Assembly (NCBI GenBank): GCA_027487555.1
Contig: JAIYDI010000018.1
Coordinates: forward strand, 1 to 64,000
DNA length: 64,000 nt
DNA from: Hyphomicrobiales bacterium
Lineage (GTDB): Bacteria > Pseudomonadota > Alphaproteobacteria > Rhizobiales > Devosiaceae
Reading direction: 5' to 3'
Numbering within the stretch: the stretch's first letter is position 1; each line of letters begins with the position of its first letter. Below the pieces are notes generated by a model. That model saw only the letters and a program-made list of their open reading frames with translations, searched no databases and was not told the origin of the DNA. The translations under genes were made by a program, and so were the position numbers. This document shows positions 47,150 through 56,380 of this stretch, one piece after another.

Positions 47150-48790
47150 TCAGATACCGGCGACGAGCAGTGGCGTCGATACTACGATGAACGTGTCATA
47201 GACCGGCACGGCCGTATCCGGAGCGACGAAGGCAACCCGCCCGGTGAGCGGCCCGAGTTGCGTGCCCTTCTCGATATCGCCCTCGGCTTCGGTCAGGTCG
47301 GCCCAGAAGGCGGCTGTCATTGGCTGCGGTTCGACCAGCGTCTCGTTCACGTGGTCGAGTTCTGGTGCGACGAGATCGAACTCGGCGAGGCTGATCGCGG
47401 CGTTGGGCTGGCGATTATGCGCCAGGGTTGCCAGCGCCCGTGCAACGTCGCCGCGCGCGGCAGCGCCAACGGCGCCGAAAGTGCCCTCGAACATCGTGCC
47501 CCCCGAGCCAATGGGTTGGCCCATCGGCAGGTCCGGCAGAGCCGCGAGCTCGGTCTTGTCGTCAATCAGCGAGCGGAGCTTGAGCTCGGCGCCATCTGGT
47601 GCGGCATAGGCCGCCATCATGCCCGAGCCATTGCTCATCAGCACACGGCCCTTGGGGGCGCTGTCGATGCTGTCGAGCGCCGCGAGCGCGGTGGTGGGAA
47701 CACCTTCGATGGGCGCGACGTCATGGGTCGCAAGCTTCATCCGCTCGGATTTCATGGCAGGGAAGGGGGCACCGGCCGCCGCGAAGGCATCCTGCATGGT
47801 GCCGTCCTTCTGAGGCGCGAGCGCGGCGACCTGAATTTCGCCGCCGCCGAGCCGCGCCGGACGTTCGACTGGCAGCGGTGCGGTCACGGCGATGGTCGGC
47901 ACGACGCGCTGCGTCGGGTCTTCTGCGGCCGCCATCGCGAGAGCAGGCATGTCGGCGGCAAGCGTCGCGGGGCGCAGCGCCGGCACTGGCGCGGCAAGGC
48001 TCGGCGCCTTCTCCGCGGGCAGGCTCGCAAGCATCACGCTGTCATCGGTTGGGCGCGCAAATATCTCGCCACGCCCACAGGGCACGGTTCGGCACTTGTT
48101 CCATTCGGCCATGGCATATTGCCTGCCCGCGGCCGACAGCGGCTTGCCGTCGACGGGCAGGTGCAGGGTCTTGCCGTCGGGGAACACTTTGGCGAGCTGC
48201 TGGCGTGTCATCCGCGGCCAGGCCCTGACGTTGCCGGTATCCATATGGACGAATGGGCTGCCCGAAGTCGGGTAGTAGCCGACGCCGCCCACCTGGTGCT
48301 TCATGGCGGCGGCCCGCAGCTTGTAGAGGTTCACTCCGGGGATGAACACGTCCATCGCCTGGCCGCGCATATGCTGAGAGTTCTCGGCAACGCCCGACGA
48401 GGCCTTGCGCAGCATGGAATTTGTCTTGGGCGAGCGGTACGATGAAACGATGTTGTAGGGCTGGGTGGCGCCTACTTCCTGGTACACTTCCCAAAGCAGG
48501 TCGAACAGCTTGGGGTCCATCTTGGTCGCGTCCTTCGTCCGCCAGTCGGCGAGGAAGACGTTCATCCGGCTCAGAACTGTCTGGTCGTATCTGCCGTTCT
48601 TCATGTAGGTGAAGCGGCCGGTCTCTCCAGTATGGGTGTGATGCAGCCAGAGGGTACGGTCGCCGCCGCCGGCACTGGCCTCGCCACCGGCGCCTGCCGT
48701 GAGCAGTGGTCCGGCGACCAATAGGGCAAAGACGGCTGCTCCGATGAGCCGCGTCAACCTGCCCTTGATCAATCCAGCCAGTCTCAACAC
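47150..48790 (-). CDS. DUF882 / M15-type peptidoglycan peptidase (MepK-like)
   Basis: A 546-residue exported protein with an N-terminal signal segment (IGAAVFALLVAGPLLTAG). A DUF882 domain follows (about 45-200), carrying the zinc-site pattern of the M15 group: SSYRSPKTN, SQHMRGQAMDVF and SPFVHMDTGNVRAW. E. coli MepK (YcbK) of this group cuts 3-3 cross-links made by L,D-transpeptidases. The last two thirds is a low-complexity Ala/Pro-rich tail absent from MepK. The YcbB-like transpeptidase gene lies upstream on the same strand, 336 bases away, a linkage also seen in enterobacteria. Confidence 0.82.
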   Translation of the reverse strand: MLRLAGLIKGRLTRLIGAAVFALLVAGPLLTAGAGGEASAGGGDRTLWLHHTHTGETGRFTYMKNGRYDQTVLSRMNVFLADWRTKDATKMDPKLFDLLWEVYQEVGATQPYNIVSSYRSPKTNSMLRKASSGVAENSQHMRGQAMDVFIPGVNLYKLRAAAMKHQVGGVGYYPTSGSPFVHMDTGNVRAWPRMTRQQLAKVFPDGKTLHLPVDGKPLSAAGRQYAMAEWNKCRTVPCGRGEIFARPTDDSVMLASLPAEKAPSLAAPVPALRPATLAADMPALAMAAAEDPTQRVVPTIAVTAPLPVERPARLGGGEIQVAALAPQKDGTMQDAFAAAGAPFPAMKSERMKLATHDVAPIEGVPTTALAALDSIDSAPKGRVLMSNGSGMMAAYAAPDGAELKLRSLIDDKTELAALPDLPMGQPIGSGGTMFEGTFGAVGAAARGDVARALATLAHNRQPNAAISLAEFDLVAPELDHVNETLVEPQPMTAAFWADLTEAEGDIEKGTQLGPLTGRVAFVAPDTAVPVYDTFIVVSTPLLVAGI

Positions 48791-49126
48791 GCCTCGATCA
48801 GCCCATCTTGTTACGCATTACCGGCACGAGACTAACGCCAACTCGATGAGGAAAAGTTAACGCTAACACCCCGTAAAGACGGCATGGAAATGCCCTCCGA
48901 AGCGAATTGCTATGCGCCAAAACGGGCTTAAGCAAGGCCGAACTGCTAAGCGGCAGTTAATGCTCGGTGCCCGGCGCCGATCGAAAGCCCCTCAATCCCT
49001 CTATATCGACGTCGTCACTATAGGACGAGTCGGACGAAAAGTCGCCGCCCGGTCCGCGTTTTCAGCGTCCGGGCGGGGTGGCAAATGGTCTCTTGCGAAA
49101 GCCGGTGCGGTGACAGGTCGGGGGTC
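48791..49126. other. Gap between the transpeptidase and the DUF882 gene
   Basis: 336 bases. Between the two minus-strand genes it must hold the DUF882 promoter, but I can pick no single convincing -35/-10 pair. A short AT-richer stretch with a repeated CTAACGC/GTTAACGC motif lies around 48830-48875. No credible gene is seen. Confidence 0.35.
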
Positions 49127-50809
49127 TCAGAGACCCAGCAGGTCGATCAGCTTCTTGTTCGCCCCATAGACGTCGCCATAGGAGCGGATCGAGCCGTCCT
49201 CGTCGACACGCAGGGTGAAGTAGGAGATGTGGACAGGGATCTTCTGGGTGAGGTTCAGCCAGCGCTCCTTGTCGCCGCCCACCATGCCTTCGATCGAGGC
49301 GAGCGTTATCTTCGGCTCGAGCGCCAGCAGCGCGCCGGCAAACTCCATCGGGTTCTCGACGCGCACGCAGCCGTGGCTATAGGCCCGGAAGGAGCGGGCA
49401 AACAGCGACTTGGAGGGCGTATCGTGCAGGTAGACGTCGTGCTCGTTGGGGAACAGGAACTTGATCTGGCCCAGCGCGTTGCCGCCACCCGGCCGCTGGC
49501 GGATGTGGAACTGCCTTATGTTGGCCTGGTTCCAGTCGATGGCCGAGGCGTTTACGACCTTGCCGCCATAGAGCATTTCCATGTTCTGGCTGGCGAGATA
49601 GCCGGGATTCGCGATCAGGTGCGGTTTGATCTCGTTGACGGCGATCGATGACGGCACGTTCCAGTACGGGTTGACGACGATGTGCTCGATCACATCGTTG
49701 AACACCGGTGTCTGGTTCTGTGGCCGGCCGACCACGACGCGCGTCGTGTAATGCACGGCGCCGTCCTTCTTGATCCAGAGGCGGAACTCCGGAATGTTCA
49801 CTTCCACCTCGAAGGTGCCGAAGTCATCGGGCTCCCAGCGCCACCGCTCCATGTTGGCGATGATGTCTTGCTTGGTGGTGGCGGTCGCGCCATTGAGCGC
49901 GGCGATGGTCGCAGGCCCGACCACGCCATCGGCGTTGAGGCCAAGGCTCTTCTGGAATTCCTCGACGGCAGCGACGAGCGCTGCATCATAACTGATGTCG
50001 GCCTTGGCATCGGCGCCGGCGGTTTCCGGAATATCGGGCTCGGCGACGTTGAGCCGCTGGCGCAGCAGCGTCACACGCTCGTCCAGCATGCCGGGCTTCA
50101 AGAGCTTGCCATCGGGTATGGTGATGGCCTCGTCCTTGACCTCGTCATCCTCATAGAACGTCGCGAGGGCGGCTTTCAGCCCGAGGAACTCGCGCGACTT
50201 CGGGCTCAGGTCATACAGAACCTGACCCGGGTCGGTGCTCTCGGCCAGCTTCACCAAGGTATCGGCTTCACTGATGCGCTTGGGGGTGATCGTCCAGGCA
50301 TCGTTGACCTTGCGCGGGTCGACACGGCCGCCATAGGCGTCCTGCGCATAGCGCACCGCGGCCGATGAAAACGCTGTCTCGAGCGCCGCGAGCTTCACCG
50401 GGTCGTTCCCCGCCGCGACAAGGTCGAGGTCTGGCGTCAGATAATCCTCGGGGCGGAAGCCCTCCAGCGCGGCATTCTTGAACACCGCGATGATCTTTTC
50501 GGCATTGGGCGACAATGTCGCCGTGCCATCGGGCTGCTCGGTCAGCCAGATCGGCTCGAAATGCCGGGCGCCATAGAAGAAATACAGCTTCTGCGTCTGG
50601 GCGTAGCTGCGGCTCGCGCGATCGGCCGACTGATAGGCGACGGAAAGCTGCGCCTTGATTGTGCGTCCCAGCTCCGTCTGGGGCGGTGCGATCACGACGC
50701 GTGTCGCCTCGACGCCCGCGACCTGAACCACCTCCTGAGCCATTGCGGCAAAAGGAGACAGCAGCGCGAAGCTGCCCGCGAGCACCATGGCCTTCAACTG
50801 CGACATCAT
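49127..50809 (-). CDS. L,D-transpeptidase with peptidoglycan-binding domain (YcbB/LdtD-like)
   Basis: A periplasmic enzyme that makes 3-3 cross-links in peptidoglycan. The 560-residue protein has a Sec signal peptide (cleaved near AMAQE), an N-terminal scaffold domain (about 60-250), a peptidoglycan-binding module (VEEFQKSLGLNADGVVGPATIAAL near residue 290) and the YkuD domain. The catalytic motif YSHGCVRV places the nucleophile at Cys481. Length and layout match YcbB. It lies upstream of the DUF882 peptidase on the same strand. Confidence 0.92.
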   Translation of the reverse strand: MMSQLKAMVLAGSFALLSPFAAMAQEVVQVAGVEATRVVIAPPQTELGRTIKAQLSVAYQSADRASRSYAQTQKLYFFYGARHFEPIWLTEQPDGTATLSPNAEKIIAVFKNAALEGFRPEDYLTPDLDLVAAGNDPVKLAALETAFSSAAVRYAQDAYGGRVDPRKVNDAWTITPKRISEADTLVKLAESTDPGQVLYDLSPKSREFLGLKAALATFYEDDEVKDEAITIPDGKLLKPGMLDERVTLLRQRLNVAEPDIPETAGADAKADISYDAALVAAVEEFQKSLGLNADGVVGPATIAALNGATATTKQDIIANMERWRWEPDDFGTFEVEVNIPEFRLWIKKDGAVHYTTRVVVGRPQNQTPVFNDVIEHIVVNPYWNVPSSIAVNEIKPHLIANPGYLASQNMEMLYGGKVVNASAIDWNQANIRQFHIRQRPGGGNALGQIKFLFPNEHDVYLHDTPSKSLFARSFRAYSHGCVRVENPMEFAGALLALEPKITLASIEGMVGGDKERWLNLTQKIPVHISYFTLRVDEDGSIRSYGDVYGANKKLIDLLGL

Positions 50810-50977
50810 TCACTCCGTGCCCCCGCCGGGGCGTCGAGATAGGGGGTGTGCCAAGGGGGAGCACGGCCTCTTCCCAACTCTGATCTGTGCTTAACTCACA
50901 AAACCTGAACGCGACAATTCCTCGCGTTTTTGTGAGAGCCGAGTGTGGATTTGCAGCAACGGGTCGCCCCGCTCCCG

Positions 50978-52459
50978 CTAGGCCGCATCGCTCTCCAGCC
51001 CTTCGTCCAGTCCATATTCCCTAAGCTTCCGATAGAGCGTCGATCGCCCGATCCCGAGGGCCCGCGCCACGCGCGACATGCGGTGGTTGTGGTGCCCCAG
51101 GGCAAATACGATCAGATCGCGCTCCATGTCGGCCAAGGCCGCCACTTCGCCAGTCGGTGCAAGGAAACGATCCTGCGTCGCCTCGCTCCGTGCGCTTTCA
51201 CGCTTGATCAGACTAGGATCGTCGATATGAACCGGAGCTGAAGCCGTCTCGCGCAGCATCAGGCGCACCAGTCCGTCGCGGCCAGCATCGGCACGCAGCA
51301 ATTGCGGAAAATCCTCGGCCGCGACCTCGGAGCCGCTCGCAAGCGCCACCGCGCGATAGACCGCCGTCTCGAGCTCGCGCACATTGCCCGGCCAGGGCTG
51401 CCGCGAAAGCAGCGCCAAAGCATCGCCCGCGATGCCCGTCACGCGGCGGCCGGTCTCGGCGGCGAAGCGCGCAAGGAAATGCCGGGCGAGCAGCGCCGCA
51501 TCTTCGCCGCGGTCGCGGAGCGGCGGCAGGTAAACCGGGAAGACGTTGAGCCGATAGTAGAGATCCTCGCGCACCAGCCCGGCCTTGGCGAGGTTGAGCA
51601 ACCGGCGGCGGGTGGTGGTGATAACCCGCACATTGGCGCGAACCGGGCGCTCGGCGCCGAGCGGCAGATATTCGCCGGTCTCGATGAACTTGGCGATCCG
51701 GCCCTGCAGATCGCCGGGCAGTTCGCCGATTTCCGAGAGCAGCAGCGTGCCCCCATGGGCCTCCATCAGCTTGCCGGGGCGATCCGGCTGCGCGACCCCT
51801 GTGCCACCGCGGCGCTCGCCGAACAGCATGAGTTCGAGTTCGGCCTCGGACGCACCGCCGCAATCAAGGCGCACGAAAGGCCTGCCGGCCCGGTCGGACA
51901 TGCCGTGGATGACGCGCGCCAATCGCTCCTTGCCGGTGCCGGCTTCGCCTTCGATCAGCACGGGGAAGGCCATCTTGGCCGCACGGGTCGCCAGCGTTGC
52001 CACGCGTTCCATGCCCGGGCCGAAGCCCAGCAGTTCGTTTGCGCCCATCGTGCCATTGGCTCGGGCATCGGCACTCTGTACCAGCCGTTCGAGGGCACTG
52101 AGCTTCAGCGCATTGCGCAGCGCCATCAGCAGGCGCTCGGGGGAGGCGGGTTTCACGACAAAGTCGGTGGCGCCGAGCCGCGACAGGGTCTCGATCGTCT
52201 CGATTGCCGGCTGCGTCACCTGCGCGACCACCGGCACCCCGATTCCTTCGGCGCGCATGGCATCGAGCACGGCAAAGCCATCGGTTTCCGGCATCACGAC
52301 ATCGAGCACCACGGCGCGAATCGCCGGGTCTGTCCGCAGCATGTCCAGCGCCTGCCGGCCCGACATGGCCGTCATCGGCTGAAACCCTGCCTTGGCCGTA
52401 GCTTCGGCCGTATGTCGCAACTGCGCCGGTTCGTCGTCAACAATCAGAATACGCGCCAT
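50978..52459 (-). CDS. NtrC-like response regulator lacking GAFTGA
   Basis: A 493-residue regulator with a REC domain (phosphorylated Asp53, Lys103), an AAA+ domain and a C-terminal Fis-type helix-turn-helix (RVARALGIGRSTLYRKLREYGL). Walker A (GEAGTGKE, 171-178) is intact, but the sigma-54 contact loop GAFTGA is absent: LFGERRGGTGVAQ at 212-224 replaces it. The Walker B aspartate is Ser242 (LLLSEIGEL). It probably does not activate sigma-54 promoters and may act through sigma-70 or as a repressor. ATG 52459 follows a GGGGAACG; the longer frame to 52549 is leader. No cognate kinase is adjacent. Confidence 0.85.
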   Translation of the reverse strand: MARILIVDDEPAQLRHTAEATAKAGFQPMTAMSGRQALDMLRTDPAIRAVVLDVVMPETDGFAVLDAMRAEGIGVPVVAQVTQPAIETIETLSRLGATDFVVKPASPERLLMALRNALKLSALERLVQSADARANGTMGANELLGFGPGMERVATLATRAAKMAFPVLIEGEAGTGKERLARVIHGMSDRAGRPFVRLDCGGASEAELELMLFGERRGGTGVAQPDRPGKLMEAHGGTLLLSEIGELPGDLQGRIAKFIETGEYLPLGAERPVRANVRVITTTRRRLLNLAKAGLVREDLYYRLNVFPVYLPPLRDRGEDAALLARHFLARFAAETGRRVTGIAGDALALLSRQPWPGNVRELETAVYRAVALASGSEVAAEDFPQLLRADAGRDGLVRLMLRETASAPVHIDDPSLIKRESARSEATQDRFLAPTGEVAALADMERDLIVFALGHHNHRMSRVARALGIGRSTLYRKLREYGLDEGLESDAA

Positions 52460-52576
52460 CGTTCCCCAAGTCTTCTTCTGGCGAGAGATATTTCCGCACC
52501 GGATCGGCGACCCTGCCGACTCGTGCTGTCTCGTTTTGGGGATGGTCAACCGGCTCCGGTTAAGGCGCGATTAAGG

Positions 52577-53596
52577 CTAAGAAATTTCTACCAATCCGCC
52601 CGTGCCGATTGCCTCGCCGCCGAAGCGCTCGCGATAGTCGCGGGGGGCGAGCCCGGTGGCGGCGCGGAAATGCTGGCGCAGGTTGGTCGCGCTGCCGAAG
52701 CCGACGATGCGGGCGATTTCGTCGACAGGCGCGCTGCTGGTCTCGAGCAGACGCCGCACTTCCTCAATGCGCACCCGCGCCAGCCATGCGCCTGGCGCCG
52801 TGCCCGTCGCCTCGGCAAAGCGGCGGAGGAAGGAGCGCTCGCTCATCGCGGCGGCCCGCGCCATGTCGGCAATGCTCCACCGCCTCGCAAGATCGTCGCG
52901 GATCATGTCCAGCACAGGTGCCAGTCGCGATCCTGCGTGACGCGGCACCGGGCGGTCGACGAATTGCGCCTGTCCGCCGCTCCGATGCGCCGGCACCACC
53001 AGCCGCCGCGCCACCGCGTTGGCTGCGTCGGGGCCGAAATCGCCGCGCACGATATGCAGCATCAGGTCGATCCCGGCTGCCGAGCCGGCCGAGGTGAACA
53101 CCCGGCCCGTCTCGGCATAAAGCACCGAGGCATCGACCGTGACCTCCGGGTAGGCCCGCGCCAGGGCCTCAGCGTAGCGCCAGTGGGTGGCGGCGCGCTG
53201 GCCATCGACCAATCCCGTCGCTGCGAGCACGAAAGCGCCGGAACAGATTGACGCGAGCCGCGCACCCCTGGCGTGAGCCGCCTGCAGCGCCGCGGCAAGC
53301 GCCTGGGGCACCGGGATCGCGATGCCTTTCCATCCGGGCACAATGATCAGGTCGGCCACATCCAGCAGTTCGAGCCCGCCGTCGACCTCGAAGCGCAAGC
53401 CGCCATGGGCGCGCAGTGGTCCCGGCTCAACCGCCGCCGTAGCGAAGCGGTACCAGCCTGTGCCCATCTCGGGCCGCGAAAGCCCGAAGATTTCCGCGGC
53501 GATTGCATATTCAAAGGTGCAGAGCCCGTCATAGGCCAGCGCCACGACCAGCGGTCCGGTGAGCTCTGGCGTGCTGGGGGCAGGGGGCGGTGTCAT
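52577..53596 (-). CDS. GlxA/FtrA-family transcriptional regulator (DJ-1 plus AraC)
   Basis: A 339-residue regulator combining an N-terminal DJ-1/PfpI domain (SICSGAFVLAATGLVDGQRAATHW) with a C-terminal AraC helix-turn-helix (WSIADMARAAAMSERSFLRRFAEATG... and VDEIARIVGFGSATNLRQHFRAATGL). It resembles E. coli FtrA. It diverges from a rhodanese gene across 115 bases, so it probably controls that gene. I start at 53596 (MTPPPAPST). The upstream in-frame extension is antisense to the rhodanese gene. Confidence 0.88.
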   Translation of the reverse strand: MTPPPAPSTPELTGPLVVALAYDGLCTFEYAIAAEIFGLSRPEMGTGWYRFATAAVEPGPLRAHGGLRFEVDGGLELLDVADLIIVPGWKGIAIPVPQALAAALQAAHARGARLASICSGAFVLAATGLVDGQRAATHWRYAEALARAYPEVTVDASVLYAETGRVFTSAGSAAGIDLMLHIVRGDFGPDAANAVARRLVVPAHRSGGQAQFVDRPVPRHAGSRLAPVLDMIRDDLARRWSIADMARAAAMSERSFLRRFAEATGTAPGAWLARVRIEEVRRLLETSSAPVDEIARIVGFGSATNLRQHFRAATGLAPRDYRERFGGEAIGTGGLVEIS

Positions 53597-53711
53597 TGGT
53601 GTGTGCCTGCGTGCCAATTTGGCGGGATTGTTGCGAATGCTGGCGATCCTGCCACTCGTGCGTTTCGATGGGAAGCGGCAAAACCGGCAATGTCCAGACA
53701 AGGAGTGCCAG

Positions 53712-54107
53712 ATGTCCAGTGCCGTTGCTGAAACCCCCGCAGCCCCAGCCGCAGAGGCCGTGGCGCACTTCGCCGCCGAGTTCGGGTTCGAAACCGATTG
53801 CTGGGATGTGCATGCCAGCCTGCCGCCCAGCGATTTCGTGCTGCTCGATGTCCGCAGTCCCGCACTGTTTGCCGAGGGGCACGTGCCGGGCGCTGTCAAC
53901 CTGCCGCATGGCAAGATCACCGCCACCCGCATGGCGGCCTGGCCCGAGGATACGCTGTTTGTCACCTATTGCGCCGGCCCGCATTGCAACGGCGCCGCGC
54001 GCGGCGCATTGCGGCTCGCTCGACTCGGCCGCAGGGTGAAGATCATGGCCGGTGGCGTCACCGGCTGGCGCGATGAAGGATTCACGCTCGACACGCAAGT
54101 TGTCTAG
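53712..54107 (+). CDS. Rhodanese-domain sulfurtransferase
   Basis: A 131-residue single-domain rhodanese that moves sulfane sulfur onto cyanide or a protein acceptor. The fold signatures VLLDVRSPALFAEGHVPGAVNLPH and VKIMAGGVTGWRDEG are present, with the catalytic Cys87 in YCAGPHCNGA. Start ATG 53712 has AAGGAG 7 bases upstream. A longer upstream open frame overlaps the divergent regulator. It is divergent from the FtrA-like regulator, a pairing seen in other proteobacteria. Confidence 0.93.
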   Translation: MSSAVAETPAAPAAEAVAHFAAEFGFETDCWDVHASLPPSDFVLLDVRSPALFAEGHVPGAVNLPHGKITATRMAAWPEDTLFVTYCAGPHCNGAARGALRLARLGRRVKIMAGGVTGWRDEGFTLDTQVV

Positions 54108-54254
54108 CTGCATCTGCGAGATAGTGTGCCCGGGAATTCTTCTCCGATAGAAATCGTGGTGGCCTGACAGCACACATTGTCCCGTCAAATACGGTTTCGT
54201 AACCATCTGAGCGCATTGGTTTGGGAGATAGCGTCGAGAATTGACCCGAATAAA

Positions 54255-54578
54255 GTGCGCGCCCTCGTTCCAGCCATGGCCTTTGGCCTCGTGACACTTG
54301 CTGCAGTTGCCGCCGACAGGCTCCAGCCTGCTGAGCGTGGCGCCGTAGCTGTGGTGTTCCCTCCTTCCGTCGACGAGACGGCGGCGTGGGAGCTGGTCAT
54401 GGCAAGCGGCGGGCTCATCGTCGGGCCGACGCAATTGCCCAATGTCGTCGTGGCGTTTGCCCCCGATGCGGGCTTCGAAGGCCGGGCGCGCGCCCGGGGC
54501 GCCCTTCTCTTCATGAAAGCGAGCGGATTGTGCACGACACCCACGCCAATGACGGCAGCGACTCCGCTGCCAGCCTGA
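54255..54578 (+). CDS. Hypothetical exported protein ahead of chemoreceptor
   Basis: A 107-residue protein with an N-terminal hydrophobic stretch (ALVPAMAFGLVTLAAVA) that suggests export or membrane anchoring, then VAVVFPPSVDETAAWELVMASGGL and a C-terminal GALLFMKASGLC. No named family is known to me. It overlaps the chemoreceptor start (54530) by 49 bases in another frame, suggesting co-expression. Its start is uncertain (GTG 54255 used; TTG 54177 possible). Confidence 0.5.
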   Translation: MRALVPAMAFGLVTLAAVAADRLQPAERGAVAVVFPPSVDETAAWELVMASGGLIVGPTQLPNVVVAFAPDAGFEGRARARGALLFMKASGLCTTPTPMTAATPLPA

Positions 54579-56278
54579 ATATCGATCGCCTGCGCCGCTG
54601 GGCCGCGGGTCTGGTTGCCATCCTGTCAGCCCTCGTGACGGCCATTGTTGTCGTCACGGACCTTGTGCTGAACGGGGGGCCGGGCCTCGGCTCTATGCTG
54701 TCCATCGCCGGACTTGCGGCCCTCGGGCTCACTTACCTGGTGGCCAAGACCGGGCCGAGCTTTCGCTATCTCGCCGTTGCGGTGATGATGACTGAAGTCG
54801 TGGCGCTGCTGATCGCCACCAAGGGGCAGCCCTACCAGACCGATATTCACATGGCCTTCTTCGCGGCGCTTGCCATCTGCGCGCTGCTTTACGATGCGCG
54901 GGCCATCATCATCGGGGCGGCGCTGGTCGCGGTGCATCACCTCGCCCTTGGCATGACGGTGGACGACCTGGTGTTCTATGGCGGTGGCGGCTTCCCGCGC
55001 GTCCTGCTGCACGCGGTGATCCTCATTGTCGAGACCGGCGCGCTCGTCTGGATGACGGTCAATACCGGCCGCCTGCTACGCGTGGCCGACGAGCGCTCCG
55101 AGATCGCCCGGCACAATGCCGACAAGGCCGCGGAACTGGCGCGTGATGTCGAACGCATGGACCAGACGCAGCGGCAGAGCCGCGCCCACATGATGGAGCA
55201 GCTCTCCACCGATTTCGCGCGGGTTGTCGCCGCCGCGAGCCGTGGCGATTTCTCGCAACGCGTTGTGGCCAAGTATGAGGACGAGGCCATGTCGACCCTG
55301 TCGTCCTCGATCAACGGCCTCCTCGATACCGTCGGCACCGGCGTCGATGAAACCGGCAAGGTGCTGGCGCGGCTGGCGGCGCTCGATCTCACCGTGCGCA
55401 TGCGCGGCACCTACCAGGGTGCGCTCGCGCGCCTGCAGGATGATACCAACGCCCTGGCCGACCAGCTCGAGACCGTCATTTCCAATCTCGGCCAGTCTGT
55501 CGGCGGGTTGCGGCTCGCGACGGGCGAACTGCTCGAAGGCGCCAACGACCTCTCCGACCGCACCACGCGGCAGGCGTCCACCATCGAACGCACCACCAAG
55601 GCTATGGAAGGCCTTGCCGCGGCCATGGCTGCCAGTGTCGAGCAGGCGCGCAACGCCAGCCGCAATGCCGAGGGCCTGTCGCAGAATGCCGAAGCCGGCG
55701 GCGCAGTCATGGCCGAGGCCACCGAAGCCATGGCCAAGATCAGCGCCTCCTCGGCCAATATCGCCAATATCATCGGCATGATGGACGATATCGCCTTCCA
55801 GACCAATCTGCTTGCGCTCAATGCCTCGGTGGAGGCCGCCCGCGCGGGCGAAGCGGGCAAGGGCTTCGCCGTTGTCGCCATCGAGGTGCGGCGGCTGGCG
55901 CAGTCGGCCGCCGAGGCTTCCTCGCAGATCAAGGGGCTGATCGATCTGTCGGTCTCCGAGGTCGGCACCGGTACGAGGCTCGTCGCCGATGTCGCCGATC
56001 GGCTCGATGCCATGCGCCGCGCGGCGCGCGACAATGCCGAGCTGATGGACCAGATCGCCAAGACCGATGGCAAGCATGCTGCCGCCGTCGGCGAGGTTGC
56101 CCGCGCCGTGCGCGAGATGGATGACATCACCCAGCAAAATGCCGCGCTGGTTGAACAGACCAATGCCGCCATCGAACAGACCGAAGGTCAGGCGGCGGCC
56201 ATCGAAACCTCGATCGCCGACTTCACGGTGCGTAGCCAGACTGCCCATCAAAAGGCGCAGCGCCGGTCGGCGGCATGA
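54530..56278 (+). CDS. Methyl-accepting chemotaxis protein
   Basis: A 582-residue chemoreceptor with several N-terminal hydrophobic helices (about 20-190) and no large periplasmic sensor. A HAMP-like linker and the signalling domain follow, whose tip DDIAFQTNLLALNASVEAARAGEAGKGFAVVAIEVRRLAQSA is the most conserved chemoreceptor segment. A membrane-embedded helical module thus replaces the usual ligand-binding domain. The frame has no good ATG until well inside the membrane region; GTG 54530 is used. No che or flagellar genes are near, so it is an orphan receptor. Confidence 0.85.
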   Translation: MHDTHANDGSDSAASLNIDRLRRWAAGLVAILSALVTAIVVVTDLVLNGGPGLGSMLSIAGLAALGLTYLVAKTGPSFRYLAVAVMMTEVVALLIATKGQPYQTDIHMAFFAALAICALLYDARAIIIGAALVAVHHLALGMTVDDLVFYGGGGFPRVLLHAVILIVETGALVWMTVNTGRLLRVADERSEIARHNADKAAELARDVERMDQTQRQSRAHMMEQLSTDFARVVAAASRGDFSQRVVAKYEDEAMSTLSSSINGLLDTVGTGVDETGKVLARLAALDLTVRMRGTYQGALARLQDDTNALADQLETVISNLGQSVGGLRLATGELLEGANDLSDRTTRQASTIERTTKAMEGLAAAMAASVEQARNASRNAEGLSQNAEAGGAVMAEATEAMAKISASSANIANIIGMMDDIAFQTNLLALNASVEAARAGEAGKGFAVVAIEVRRLAQSAAEASSQIKGLIDLSVSEVGTGTRLVADVADRLDAMRRAARDNAELMDQIAKTDGKHAAAVGEVARAVREMDDITQQNAALVEQTNAAIEQTEGQAAAIETSIADFTVRSQTAHQKAQRRSAA

Positions 56279-56326
56279 CGATTGGCGCCCGATAGGGCGC
56301 CGCTGCGGAACAGGACACAAAAAGCA

Positions 56327-56360
56327 GAAGGCGGGACCGATTGGTCCCGCCTTCCGTTTT
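56327..56360. terminator. Bidirectional terminator between chemoreceptor and pntB
   Basis: GAAGGCGGGACC-GATT-GGTCCCGCCTTC is a perfect 12-base stem with a 4-base loop, followed by CGTTTT on the plus strand and preceded by AAAAGCA. It lies between two convergent genes and can serve both directions. Confidence 0.85.
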
Positions 56361-56380
56361 CCGGTAGCCAAACACCGTGA

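Noticed and set aside
46616-48445. Plus-strand open frame of 609 codons across dxs and the DUF882 gene
   Set aside because: It bridges two real minus-strand genes and their intergenic region, as a shadow frame would.
48912-49169. 85-codon plus-strand frame between the DUF882 and transpeptidase genes
   Set aside because: It runs into the antisense of the transpeptidase 3' end, has no convincing ribosome-binding site and shows no domain.
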